64,000 nt of DNA. Source: DATGPD01 sp041398565 (lineage in GTDB: Bacteria > Planctomycetota > UBA1135 > UBA2386). Position 1 is the first letter of the stretch. The number at the start of each line of letters is the position of its first letter. A program made the position numbers and the translations under genes. The stretch is taken from contig JAWKUN010000003.1 of assembly GCA_041398565.1 (NCBI GenBank), positions 1,178,001 to 1,242,000 of the forward strand, given 5' to 3'. Shown here piece after piece: positions 43,715 to 52,190 of the stretch. The notes under the pieces are model-generated. The model searched no databases. It saw only the letters and a list, made by a program, of their open reading frames with translations, and was not told where the DNA came from.

Positions 43715-44067
43715 CGGTGCGCTCTTCTCCAGCCCTGGGGTGACCCGTCTTTGGTCCTCTGCGTAGATCGGCAGCCGGACGATCCCGACTGGCGGTCTCT
43801 TGCCACGGTTCGGCCGTGCCGCCAGTTGCCCGTCGTGCAGAGGATCGGAGGAGGGTCCGAGGGGACATCGTTGGACAGTAGGTTTAGTTCGTGGCCAGCG
43901 TGCGTCCAGCCTCGGCGCCAGGAAGTCCTGATGGTGTCGGCGGCTCGCGCGCGGCGCCTGGGGCCTCGATCAACCCGGGCGACCCGCCCCGGTCTCGCGT
44001 CGGCCCCTCGCGTCGCGACCGGAGGGGGCCGGCTCGGGCAGCCGCTGCCGGCGCCTCGCTCGGCTGC
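43715..44067. other. Intergenic region between mcsB and clpC
   Basis: This 353-bp spacer has no gene I can support. A hairpin CTGGCGG...CCGCCAG (43789-43825) with an inner CACGG/CCGTG stem lies about 75 bp before the clpC start. GGAGAAG is 9-15 bases before the clpC ATG. It may hold a separate clpC promoter, but no clear sigma-70 hexamers are seen. Confidence 0.4.
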
Positions 44068-45135
44068 TCATTTCTGGCGCAGAACGCTCCGCACCAGCGT
44101 CGCCCGCCGCTCGTCGCGCTGGCTGGCCGACAGCGGCATGCGGTGGACGCGCTGGAGGTGGGCCGGCTGAGACAGCAGGAGCGCGATGTTCAGGTCGCGC
44201 ACCTGGACGTTGTCGATGATCTCGGCGTGCACCCCGAAACGAACCGCCGACAGGCAGTTCAGGGCCTCTTCGGAGGAAAGGATGTGGGCGCGCTCGAGGA
44301 CGCCGAGGGCGCGGTGGATGCGGTCGAGGGTGCGGGCGCGGCTGTCGCCCCGCAGGAGCGCCTCGCGCACCTCGCGCTCCCAGGACATGAGTCGCTCCAC
44401 CGCCGTCTCGACGTCGCGCACGATGTCGCGTTCCGAACGCCCCAGCGTGACCTGGTTGCTCACTTGGTAGAAGTCGCCGAGCGCGCGGCTGCCCTCTCCG
44501 TACAGCCCGCGGACCGCGAGGCTGATCTTCTGCACGGTAGCGGTCGCCTTGTCGATCTCGTCGGCCCAGACCAGCCCCGGCAGGTGCAGCATGACCGACA
44601 GGCGCAGGCCGGTGCCGACGTTGGTCGGGCACGAGGTCAAGAAGCCGAACTCCTCGGAGAACGCGAACGGCACCTCCGCCATCAACGCGTCGTCGAGGCG
44701 CTCGGCCCGCGCGTAGGTCTCGTTGACGGCGAAGCCCGAGTGGAACACCTGCGCACGGACGTGGTCCTCCTCGTTCACCATGACCGAGACGCTCTCTTGC
44801 TCGTTGACCGCCACGCTGCGTGGCCGATCCGACGCGGCGAGGTCGCGGCTGATGAGATGCCGCTCCATCAGGACGCCGCGCTCGATCTCGTCGAGCTGGG
44901 TCAAGTCCACGACCCGAAGCTGTTCGGGGAAGCTGCTGCGGGTGAGCGCCCGGTGCACGGCGTGCAGCAGCTCGGACGCGTCCTCGGGCTTCAGCGTCGG
45001 TTGGAAGCCGTAGCCCTGGATGTTGCGCGCGACGCGCACCCGCGTGCAGATGGCAAGGTCGGCGTCGCGACCCTGGCCGCGCAGCCACTCGCCGAGTTGG
45101 AAGTTCTCCGGCACCACGAAGTTCGACTCGCTCAC
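44068..45135 (-). CDS. mcsB: Protein arginine kinase McsB
   Basis: The 355-residue protein is an ATP:guanido phosphotransferase. Landmarks are ICTRVRVARNIQGY (ATP-binding Arg), AVNEQESVSVMVNEEDHVR and FLTSCPTNVGTGLRLSVMLH with the active-site Cys. VSNQVTLGRSE and the C-terminal LLLSQPAHLQRV are also present. McsB phosphorylates arginine in target proteins, marking them for ClpCP. It overlaps mcsA by 4 bp (ATGA), which supports complex formation. The CtsR repressor that accompanies these genes in Firmicutes is absent from this cluster. Confidence 0.95.
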   Translation of the reverse strand: MSESNFVVPENFQLGEWLRGQGRDADLAICTRVRVARNIQGYGFQPTLKPEDASELLHAVHRALTRSSFPEQLRVVDLTQLDEIERGVLMERHLISRDLAASDRPRSVAVNEQESVSVMVNEEDHVRAQVFHSGFAVNETYARAERLDDALMAEVPFAFSEEFGFLTSCPTNVGTGLRLSVMLHLPGLVWADEIDKATATVQKISLAVRGLYGEGSRALGDFYQVSNQVTLGRSERDIVRDVETAVERLMSWEREVREALLRGDSRARTLDRIHRALGVLERAHILSSEEALNCLSAVRFGVHAEIIDNVQVRDLNIALLLSQPAHLQRVHRMPLSASQRDERRATLVRSVLRQK

Positions 45136-45665
45136 GGCTGCGTGGTGGGCGGCGACTGTTCCAGTGTGCGCAGCCGGTCACGCAGACTGGCTGCCTCCTC
45201 GTAGTTCTCGTTTTGGATGGCTGCCTCCAGTCGGCGCCGCAGATCCTCCAACGAGTCGGGGAGCCCACGCTCGATCTGCTGGGCCGGGAAGCGACCTTGG
45301 TGGCGCGTCGCGTCGTGGACTCGCTCGAGCAGCGGCAGGACCGAGGCGCGGAAGGTCTCGTAGCAGCGGGCGCAGCCGAACCGCCCCCGCGACTTGAAGT
45401 CGGCGGCGCTGGTGCCGCAGGCAGGGCACACCGGCCCGGCGCCGCGTCGGCCGCGCGCCTTGTCGCCGGTCATCGTGCCGATCAGATCCTCGAGGATCTC
45501 AGCCGACATCGGCGTGGTTTTGTGCTGCTTCGACGGCACGACGCCTTGGCCCTCGGCGCACGCCTGGCAGAGGTGCTGTTGCTTGTGGAGAGAGCTGTTC
45601 ACCAGGTCGAGCACATGCACCGAGGCGCTCTGCTTCTGACAGTTCGTGCAGGCCTGTTGCTCCAT
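45132..45665 (-). CDS. mcsA: McsA-like zinc-finger/UVR protein, activator of McsB
   Basis: The 177-residue protein has CxxC pairs: CTNCQKQ, CQAC, CPACG and CARC, giving two treble-clef-like zinc sites. It ends with a UVR motif (LRRRLEAAIQNENYEEAASL RDRL pattern at about residues 143-167). This layout matches McsA, which activates McsB by direct binding. The gene overlaps mcsB by 4 bp and follows murD by 47 bp. The gene number, order and strand are those of the Firmicute cluster without ctsR. Confidence 0.9.
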   Translation of the reverse strand: MEQQACTNCQKQSASVHVLDLVNSSLHKQQHLCQACAEGQGVVPSKQHKTTPMSAEILEDLIGTMTGDKARGRRGAGPVCPACGTSAADFKSRGRFGCARCYETFRASVLPLLERVHDATRHQGRFPAQQIERGLPDSLEDLRRRLEAAIQNENYEEAASLRDRLRTLEQSPPTTQP

Positions 45666-45712
45666 GCGCGCCGCATTCTAGCGCAACGTCGCCACCGCGT
45701 GATCGAGTTCCT

Positions 45713-47110
45713 TCACACGTGTTGCTGCGGCGACCCGACCGTGGCGGGATCCGTGCGGGCGGCTGCCAGCCACTCCAGGAAGTGCTCGCCCCGTGCTCGG
45801 AAGTTCGCGTACTGGTCGAACGAGGCAAAGCCCGGACTGAAGAGGATGGCCTCGCCGGCACGGGCTGACCGACGGGCGGCGTCGAGCGCCGCGGGCAGCG
45901 TTGCACACACGGTCACCGGCACTCCGCTCAGCTCCCGGGCGAGCGGCTCGGCGGCGGCGCCGAAGAGGAACGCGGTGCGCAGGTTCGGGCGCAGGATCGC
46001 CGCGGCGCGGGCGAAATCGCCGTCCTTGCTCTTGCCGCCGCCGACCCAATGCACGGTGTTCGGCTCGAGTGACCCGAGCGTACCGAGCGCGCTGGCGGTC
46101 GACTCGACGTCGGTCGATACCGCGTTGTCGTACACGGTGACGCCCTCGGGCAGGCGGGCGGCCGCATGCAACCGGAAGGGCAGGTTCGGCGCCGTGGCGA
46201 TGCCGAGGCCGGCCGACTCCCGCGCCGCGCCGAGGTGCGCGGCGGCCGCGAAGGCGGCCATCGCGTTCTCCAGGTTGAACTCGCCGAGCAGACGCAGGGC
46301 AGCTTGGTCGACCACATGCCCGCGTGCGGCCGGCAGCTCGGAGTGGATGCAACCCGCCAAGATGCCGACCTGCCCGGGCTGCGGGGGCTGTGTGCTGTAG
46401 GTCGTGCGGGTCGTCGCGCTGGAGTCGAAGCCGGCGGCCACGGTGTCGTCGGCGGCGTGCACGAGGAACTCGCGGGCGGCCGCGGCGGCCACGCCCTTCG
46501 CTTCCCGGTAGGCGGCGAGCGAACCGTGACGGTCGAGGTGGTCGCGGGTGACGCGAACCACCACGGCGCCTCGCACGCAGGGAAAGCGGTTCCGATCGAG
46601 ACGCGCCAACTGGAACGAGGAGATCTCGACGACGGCCACCTGCTCGGGGCGCCAGCTGGGCTTCTGGTCGAGCAGGCTGCGGCCGATGTTGCCGCCCGCG
46701 AGGCAGTCGATCCGGGAAGCGGACAGCGCCCGCTCGAGCAGATGCGTCGTGGTCGACTTGCCGTTGGTGCCGGTCACCAAGCAGACCTGGCCGGGGTAGT
46801 CGGCGAGGAACAGATCGATCTCCTGCACCAGGGGCACGCCGCGCGCTCGCGCGGCCGCCAGCAGTGGATGCTCATCGGCCACGCCGGGGTTGACGATCAC
46901 GCGGTCGACCCCGTCCAGCAGGGCTTCGTCTTCGCGCTCCAGGCACCAATCGACATCGAGATCGGCGAGCGCACGCACGGACGATTCGAGGCTGCCCGCG
47001 CCGGCGCGGTCGGCGATGCGCACCGCGTCCCCTGCCGTGGCCAGGTAGCGGGCGGCGCCGGCCCCGCCACCGAAGCGGCCGAGCCCGAAGACGAGGGTGC
47101 GCCGCGCCAT
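45713..47110 (-). CDS. murD: UDP-N-acetylmuramoyl-L-alanine--D-glutamate ligase
   Basis: The 465-residue enzyme adds D-glutamate to UDP-MurNAc-L-Ala in peptidoglycan synthesis. The N-terminal Rossmann motif is VFGLGRFGGGAG. The ATPase motif is VCLVTGTNGKSTTT, followed by GGNIGRSLL and EISSFQL. The C-terminal part has YDNAVSTDVEST, HWVGGGKSKDGDF and FSPGFASFDQY, all typical of MurD. The start ATG at 47110 has AAGGAGC 7-8 bases upstream. A solitary mur gene outside a dcw cluster is notable but not unique. The lipoprotein gene immediately upstream nearly overlaps it. Confidence 0.93.
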   Translation of the reverse strand: MARRTLVFGLGRFGGGAGAARYLATAGDAVRIADRAGAGSLESSVRALADLDVDWCLEREDEALLDGVDRVIVNPGVADEHPLLAAARARGVPLVQEIDLFLADYPGQVCLVTGTNGKSTTTHLLERALSASRIDCLAGGNIGRSLLDQKPSWRPEQVAVVEISSFQLARLDRNRFPCVRGAVVVRVTRDHLDRHGSLAAYREAKGVAAAAAREFLVHAADDTVAAGFDSSATTRTTYSTQPPQPGQVGILAGCIHSELPAARGHVVDQAALRLLGEFNLENAMAAFAAAAHLGAARESAGLGIATAPNLPFRLHAAARLPEGVTVYDNAVSTDVESTASALGTLGSLEPNTVHWVGGGKSKDGDFARAAAILRPNLRTAFLFGAAAEPLARELSGVPVTVCATLPAALDAARRSARAGEAILFSPGFASFDQYANFRARGEHFLEWLAAARTDPATVGSPQQHV

Positions 47111-47112
47111 CG

Positions 47113-47697
47113 TCACCGCTCCTTCTCGGCCGTCTGGGCGCGCGCGCGCAGCGCTTCGGCCTGCGGCGGTCGCGTGCCTGCTGCCAGAGTCGTCTCCGGC
47201 GCGGGCAGGGGCACGAGCGCTTCGGCCGGGCTCGCCGAGCGCACGCCACGACGGCCGACCTCCAAGAAGAAGTCGAGCGGGAACAACCACTTCGGCGCCG
47301 GCGGGTCGAGGCGCACGGCGGTGGTCACGGGAGCGCGCACGTCTTCGTCCACGGACTGGCGCGGGGGTGGCACCACGGTGACCGACGAGGTCCCGTAGAA
47401 ACGGTAGCGCACGTCGGCGACGCCGGTGCCCACGTAGCGTCCGTCGAGGTAGATCGCGGCGCCGGGCTCGTTGGCGGCGAGGTGCCAGCCAGGTCCCTCA
47501 CACGCCGCCAGCAGGAGCGAGCTCGCCAGCAGCCGCGACGGTCTCGCCCTCGGCCGAGGCGGTGGCCGGTCACCCTGCCGATGGCCAACGGAGCGCTCGG
47601 GCCGGAGAGTGGGAGGACGCAGCGTCGGAACGCCCGTGAGCCGGACGGACGCTGTGCGGACGAGGAGCGACCTCGCGAGGGAGCGTAGGACGCGCAT
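47113..47697 (-). CDS. Putative lipoprotein with PEGA-like domain, start uncertain
   Basis: The 194-residue frame encodes a lipobox (LLASSLLLAAC, Cys near residue 66) followed by a PEGA-like beta motif: EPGAAIYLDGRYVGTGVADV. The rest is Pro-rich. The only ATG (47697) would leave about 55 basic residues before the signal, too long for a lipoprotein. No GTG or TTG lies between, so a non-standard start such as CTG just before RLLASSLLL is possible. It nearly overlaps murD and follows tRNA-Ser(GCU) by 22 bp. No role is recognised. Confidence 0.55.
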   Translation of the reverse strand: MRVLRSLARSLLVRTASVRLTGVPTLRPPTLRPERSVGHRQGDRPPPRPRARPSRLLASSLLLAACEGPGWHLAANEPGAAIYLDGRYVGTGVADVRYRFYGTSSVTVVPPPRQSVDEDVRAPVTTAVRLDPPAPKWLFPLDFFLEVGRRGVRSASPAEALVPLPAPETTLAAGTRPPQAEALRARAQTAEKER

Positions 47698-47719
47698 GAA
47701 ACCGCCGCTTGCTGGAAGG

Positions 47720-47812
47720 TGGCGGAGAGGGGGGGATTCGAACCCCCGATACGGGCATAACCCGTATGCCGCCTTAGCAAGGCGGTGCCATTAGCCACTC
47801 GGCCACCTCTCC
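47720..47812 (-). tRNA. tRNA-Ser (GCU)
   Basis: Minus-strand 93-base type II tRNA with encoded CCA. The acceptor stem is GGAGAGG/CCTCTCC, the anticodon stem CCGCC/GGCGG with loop TTGCTAA (anticodon GCT). A long variable arm (GCATACGGGTTATGC-type) and a T-loop GGTTCGAATCC are present. Reads AGC and AGU codons. Confidence 0.95.
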
Positions 47813-48034
47813 GCGCGAGAGGAGGCGGGAGTAGAGCCGAGCCACACGGCGCGCGCAAGGCGCGGACGACAGTTTCGTAGCGCGCGATCCGGGGTGCTCG
47901 AGCCTGCCATCGCTGCAGCGTGTGTGAGCGGCATCGACCAGCCGCTGCCGAAGCCGAAGACGACACCGCTGCGCTCGAACCCGGCGAAAGCTGGCGCCCC
48001 TCGCCTGCCGACGACATCCTTCGCGCCTGCTGCC

Positions 48035-49432
48035 GTGATCTTCCACAGCCCCGCCTACGCCGTGTTCCTGGTGGTCGTGTTCACGGCTTACTGGGCGCTC
48101 GTGCGCAGCCGCGGCGCGCGCTTCACGCTGCTCTTGGCGGCCTCGTACTTCTTCTACGGGTCGTGGAACGCCAAGTATCTGCTGCTGATCGCGGCCAGCA
48201 CCGCCCTCGACTACTACCTGGCGCGTGCCATCGCCGCCGTACCCCCCGAGCGTCGGCGCCGGCGCAAACAGCTGGTCGCTCTGTCGGTGGTGGCCAACCT
48301 GTCGCTCCTGGGAGCGTTCAAGTACTACAACTTCTTCCGCGACACCGCGGAGGCCTGGTTCGGGGTGCACGCGCCGGCCTTCGACGTGTTGCTGCCGGTC
48401 GGCATCAGCTTCTACACGTTCCAGAGCCTCAGCTACACGATCGACGTCTACCGCGGCACCATCGAGCCGGCGCGCAATCTGCGCGAGTTCGCCCTGTTCG
48501 TCGCCTTCTTCCCCCAGCTGGTCGCCGGCCCGATCGTGCGCGCGGCCGAGTTCCTGCCGCAGCTCGACCTGTGGCCGAGGATCGAGCGCCGCGACGTGCA
48601 CGAGGGGCTGTGGCGCATCATGGTCGGGCTGACCAAGAAGGTGCTGATCTCCGATGTGATCGCCGTCGGCTTCGTCGACGGCGTGTACGCGCCGGGTAGC
48701 TCGGCGCAGGGCCTGCTCGTCCTGCTGGGGCTCTACGGCTACTGCCTGCAGATCTACGGCGACTTCTCCGGCTACAGCGACATCGCCATCGGCTCGGCCC
48801 GCCTGTTCGGCTTCAAGCTGCCGGAGAACTTCAACGCGCCCTACCGCGCGCGCAGCATGGAGGAGTTCTGGCGGCGCTGGCACATCTCGCTGTCGACTTG
48901 GCTGCGCGACTACGTGTACTTCTCGCTCGGCGGCAACCGCAAGGGCGAGTTCCGCACCTACTGGAACCTGTGGCTCACCATGGCGCTGGCCGGCCTGTGG
49001 CACGGCGCGCACTGGAACATCGTCGTGTGGGGCATGATCCACGGCACCTACCTGGTGGTGAACCGGCTGTGGTCGCGGCAGGGGTTCACCGTGTTCCGCT
49101 CGCGCCTCGGCGGCATCGCCGCGCTGGTCTTGACCTTCAACTTCTTCGCTGCGTCGATGGTGGTGTTCCGCACCTCGAGCTTCGCGCACACCGGCGACGT
49201 GTTCGCCCGCTTGTTCGCACCGACCCAGGGCGTGCTGCCGACGTACGGCGTGACCCTGGCCCTCGCCGCCGGCGCCGCCACCCACGTGGTTCCCGACGCC
49301 TGGCAGTCGCGCATCAAGGAGTTCTTCTGCGAGCTGCCGTCGTTGTTGGTCGGAGCGACGGTCCCGGCGTTCCTGGGGCTGCTCGCCGCCGGTGGTCCTG
49401 CCGGCATTCCGTTCATGTACTTCCAGTTCTGA
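48035..49432 (+). CDS. MBOAT family O-acyltransferase
   Basis: The 465-residue protein starts at GTG and has about ten hydrophobic helices. Family motifs include LLPVGISFYTFQSLSYTIDV, FFPQLVAGPIVRA, GYSDIAIGSARLFGFKLPEN and WRRWHISLSTWLRDYVY. The catalytic-His region LAGLWHGAHWNIVVWG (about residue 322) follows. MBOAT enzymes of the AlgI type transfer acyl groups to extracytoplasmic polysaccharides. The next gene, 9 bp downstream, encodes an SGNH-like protein, matching the usual AlgI plus AlgJ/AlgX arrangement. Substrate glycan is unknown. Confidence 0.92.
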   Translation: MIFHSPAYAVFLVVVFTAYWALVRSRGARFTLLLAASYFFYGSWNAKYLLLIAASTALDYYLARAIAAVPPERRRRRKQLVALSVVANLSLLGAFKYYNFFRDTAEAWFGVHAPAFDVLLPVGISFYTFQSLSYTIDVYRGTIEPARNLREFALFVAFFPQLVAGPIVRAAEFLPQLDLWPRIERRDVHEGLWRIMVGLTKKVLISDVIAVGFVDGVYAPGSSAQGLLVLLGLYGYCLQIYGDFSGYSDIAIGSARLFGFKLPENFNAPYRARSMEEFWRRWHISLSTWLRDYVYFSLGGNRKGEFRTYWNLWLTMALAGLWHGAHWNIVVWGMIHGTYLVVNRLWSRQGFTVFRSRLGGIAALVLTFNFFAASMVVFRTSSFAHTGDVFARLFAPTQGVLPTYGVTLALAAGAATHVVPDAWQSRIKEFFCELPSLLVGATVPAFLGLLAAGGPAGIPFMYFQF

Positions 49433-49441
49433 CTGCGACCC

Positions 49442-51079
49442 ATGGCTCCGCTCGAACCCCGCGCGCCGTTTCCGCTGCGCACGTGCCTGCACGTGGCGCT
49501 CGGCTTCGTGCTGTCGGCGGCCGCGTTCCACGCTTGGCCGCACGACCCGTGTACGGTGCTCAACCCGGTCGCTGGCGAAGAGGATCCCCTGGCGCTGCAT
49601 CCGCAGCTCGCGGCCAAGAAGGTGGCCGGCGAGACGCGCATCCTCTTCGTCGGCGCCAGCCTCACCTTCGGCTACCCCTACGGCCTGCACGCCAGCTTCG
49701 CCAACGTCGTCGAAGCCGGCCTGCGTGCCGTGTGGCCCGAGCGCAACCTGGTTGTGAAGGCCATCGCCAAGCCCGCGATCGACAGCACGCGCATCGCCGA
49801 CATGGTCGACGCGGCGCTGGCCGCCGAGCCGGACGCGCTGTGGGTGGTGGTCGGCGGCAACGAGGTGGGGGCTCGGCTGTTCCTCGAGCGCAATCTGGTT
49901 CCGGACGACTGGCTCGGCCGCCTCGCCGACCACGGCACGCGCAGCCGCGGCCTGTTCCTTCGCTTGGCGCCGCGCGCCGTACATACCGAGGCCTTCGCCG
50001 GTGGCGACGTTCTCGGTGCGGTGCTCGACAAGCTCTACCTGGCCGGGCCAGCGCGGCCGGTGGTGCAGGGGCTGCCGGTGCCGGCCGGCGACCGCGCGGT
50101 GCTGGCCGAGCGCACGCACGCGTCGCTGCGGCGCATGGCGCGGGCGGCCCGCGAGCGTCGCGTGCCGCTGGCGTTCCTGCTGAGCCCCTACGACCTCGCC
50201 GGCGGCTGGCCGCGCGGCATGACCGAGCTGGCGCCCGAGGTCGATGCCGCGGTGCTGGCATGGCGGCGTGGCGAGAAGGTCGAGCGCGCCGTGGTGGAGG
50301 AACTGGTGCGCGCCCATCCGCAGCGTGCCGACGCGCACTTCCTGCTCGGCCGAGTGCTGCTGGCCGCCGGCGACTGGGCGGCGGCGCGGCGAGAGCTCGT
50401 GCGCGCGCGCGACCTCGATCCGGCGCCGCTGCACCTCATCGGCGAGGTCGAGCGGGCCATCGCCGAGGAGGGCGCCGCGTGGGGGGTGCCGGTGCTGGTG
50501 CCCGACGAGGGGACCTACACGTCCGGCACCGAGGTGCAGGATCCGGCCTGCTTCCTCGATCCCGCGCACTGGAACCTCGACGGCATCCGCGGTGGCGCGA
50601 CGCGCATCGCCGAGCTCTTGGCCGAGCGCGGCGTGGTCCCGCCGCTGCCCGAAGGCTGGCGTGCGACCTTCGACGCCGCCGCGCGCGCCTATCTGCAGAA
50701 GGTCGTCACCGAACAGGCGCGAGCCTACTGCGAGGCGGAGATGGCGCGCGCCACCGGGGCCTACCACATGCTGTTCGGCAACGTGCGCGACGGCGTGTTC
50801 CCGCTGGTCGACGGCGTGAGCTGGTTCACCGGCATCGTCGAGGGGCCGCACACGACGATGTGGAGCGACTGGGCGACGCGCGTGCTGTTCTGCGCCGCGG
50901 CAGCGGCGGGGCGCTCGGACGAGCTGCAGGCGGGCACCCACGACGATCAGGTGGCGCGCATCGAGGGTTTGAGCCGCGGCCTGTGGCGCGCGGCGAAGGC
51001 CGGGCAGGGGCGTGCCTTCGTATGGCGTCTGTTGGGCGGCGAGTCGCTGTCCGCGTTGCAGGCACCGACCGGCGGTTGA
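49442..51079 (+). CDS. SGNH/GDSL-like hydrolase protein with helical insert
   Basis: The 545-residue protein has an N-terminal membrane anchor or signal (residues about 14-32). The SGNH block I motif is ILFVGASLTFGYPYG (Ser near 70) and block III is WVVVGGNEVGARL. The C-terminal Asp/His motif DPAHWNLDG (about 375) completes the triad. Between them lies an alpha-helical stretch with a TPR-like unit (HFLLGRVLLAAGDWAAARRE). The residues after 400 are not recognised. Its tight linkage to the MBOAT gene indicates a role in O-acetyl transfer or removal on an exported glycan, as for AlgJ/AlgX or PatB-type proteins. Confidence 0.8.
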   Translation: MAPLEPRAPFPLRTCLHVALGFVLSAAAFHAWPHDPCTVLNPVAGEEDPLALHPQLAAKKVAGETRILFVGASLTFGYPYGLHASFANVVEAGLRAVWPERNLVVKAIAKPAIDSTRIADMVDAALAAEPDALWVVVGGNEVGARLFLERNLVPDDWLGRLADHGTRSRGLFLRLAPRAVHTEAFAGGDVLGAVLDKLYLAGPARPVVQGLPVPAGDRAVLAERTHASLRRMARAARERRVPLAFLLSPYDLAGGWPRGMTELAPEVDAAVLAWRRGEKVERAVVEELVRAHPQRADAHFLLGRVLLAAGDWAAARRELVRARDLDPAPLHLIGEVERAIAEEGAAWGVPVLVPDEGTYTSGTEVQDPACFLDPAHWNLDGIRGGATRIAELLAERGVVPPLPEGWRATFDAAARAYLQKVVTEQARAYCEAEMARATGAYHMLFGNVRDGVFPLVDGVSWFTGIVEGPHTTMWSDWATRVLFCAAAAAGRSDELQAGTHDDQVARIEGLSRGLWRAAKAGQGRAFVWRLLGGESLSALQAPTGG

Positions 51080-51346
51080 GCTCGCATCGGCACATCGAGG
51101 CGCGCGTCGCTCGGACGTTGCTCGCCGGTGGCGGAAGCGGATGCCGCGGCGCCAGCGCAGACGCCGGTCGCTGACGGCACGCGCACCTTGCGACGACCTC
51201 GGAGTTTTCGCGCGGAATCGACTCCGCTCGTCAGTGCACTCGACGCCTGTTGACGGAGCTGGCGCAGATCCGCCAGCGAGTCGCCGTGCGCCCACCCGGC
51301 TCGACGCACGCGACTCTCGTCGACATCGAGCCGCGAGTGCAACGTC

Positions 51347-52120
51347 ATGTTCTCCCTCCTTCGTCCCTTCACCTCCACGTTCATCTGCGCAGCCGCCGTC
51401 GCCACGGCGTCGGGCACCGCCAGCGCGCAGGGCATCCTCGTTCTCATCGCCGCACCATGGATCGAGAACGCTCCTCACACCGTGCGCGGCATCGACACGC
51501 CGGCGCCCGTGCGCTGCACCAACATCTTCGGCAGCGTGCTCGGCTACGCCTCGTCGCAGGCTGCTTCCAACGGCAACCTGGCGTTCGGGTCGGGCGCGGC
51601 CTGGGACACGTCGCTCGGTTGCGACGTGCTCAGCATCGCCGTGGCGACCGGCCTGACCAACCGCTCCTTCACCTACGTCGGCGAGCGGCAGGGCGAGATC
51701 GAGGTGAACGCTGTCGTCGACGCGCAGGGCGTCGCCAACCTCGTCGATGCCGACTGTGCCGCGGCCGCGCTGGGCTACGGCGAGTTCTCGTCGAATGTCA
51801 CGCCGACAATCACCGCCGTGCTCACCGCGTCGGCCGGCGAGACGGGCTCGAACCAGCTCGGCAGCGTGCGCGCTGCCTACTCGGGCATCACCGTCGCCGT
51901 GAACCTCTCGGTCGGCACGGGTGAAGGCACCTATCCGGACATGGACACCAATCAGATCGGCAACGTGGTGTGCAAGAACTACTACTTCGTGCAGCACCGC
52001 GCGCGCGCCTACATCAAGGTGTGGGCGAACGAGGACCTGATCGGAATCATCGCCGAGTGCGATGCCGACATGACGGCAACCGTCACCTCCGGCACCCTGC
52101 TCTACACCTGCCCGCACTGA
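51347..52120 (+). CDS. Secreted protein of unknown function
   Basis: The 257-residue protein starts with a long signal peptide (residues 1-28, ending TASAQG). The mature region is Ala/Thr/Val-rich with beta-strand-like alternation and four to six Cys, including CTNIFGSVLGYAS, NVVCKNYYFVQH and the C-terminal LLYTCPH. There is no recognisable domain; the Cys may form disulphides. The 267-bp upstream spacer (51080-51346) holds no gene; it contains an imperfect CGGAGT/ACTCCG hairpin. The neighbours are other secreted proteins. Confidence 0.6.
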   Translation: MFSLLRPFTSTFICAAAVATASGTASAQGILVLIAAPWIENAPHTVRGIDTPAPVRCTNIFGSVLGYASSQAASNGNLAFGSGAAWDTSLGCDVLSIAVATGLTNRSFTYVGERQGEIEVNAVVDAQGVANLVDADCAAAALGYGEFSSNVTPTITAVLTASAGETGSNQLGSVRAAYSGITVAVNLSVGTGEGTYPDMDTNQIGNVVCKNYYFVQHRARAYIKVWANEDLIGIIAECDADMTATVTSGTLLYTCPH

Positions 52121-52190
52121 GGCGGCCTTCTTTCCTAGCCGTGTTTCGCGCCGCGCCGGTCTCCGTGCGCGTCGCCACAGGAGCCGCGAC

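Noticed and set aside
43745..43763. CtsR-box-like heptads (GACCAAA and GGTCACC) upstream of clpC
   Set aside because: Each heptad has two mismatches and the spacing is four rather than three bases; there is no ctsR gene in the cluster.
44068..45135. Creatine/arginine kinase acting on metabolites
   Set aside because: The overlap with mcsA and adjacency to clpC, plus the lack of an N-terminal phosphagen domain, favour McsB.
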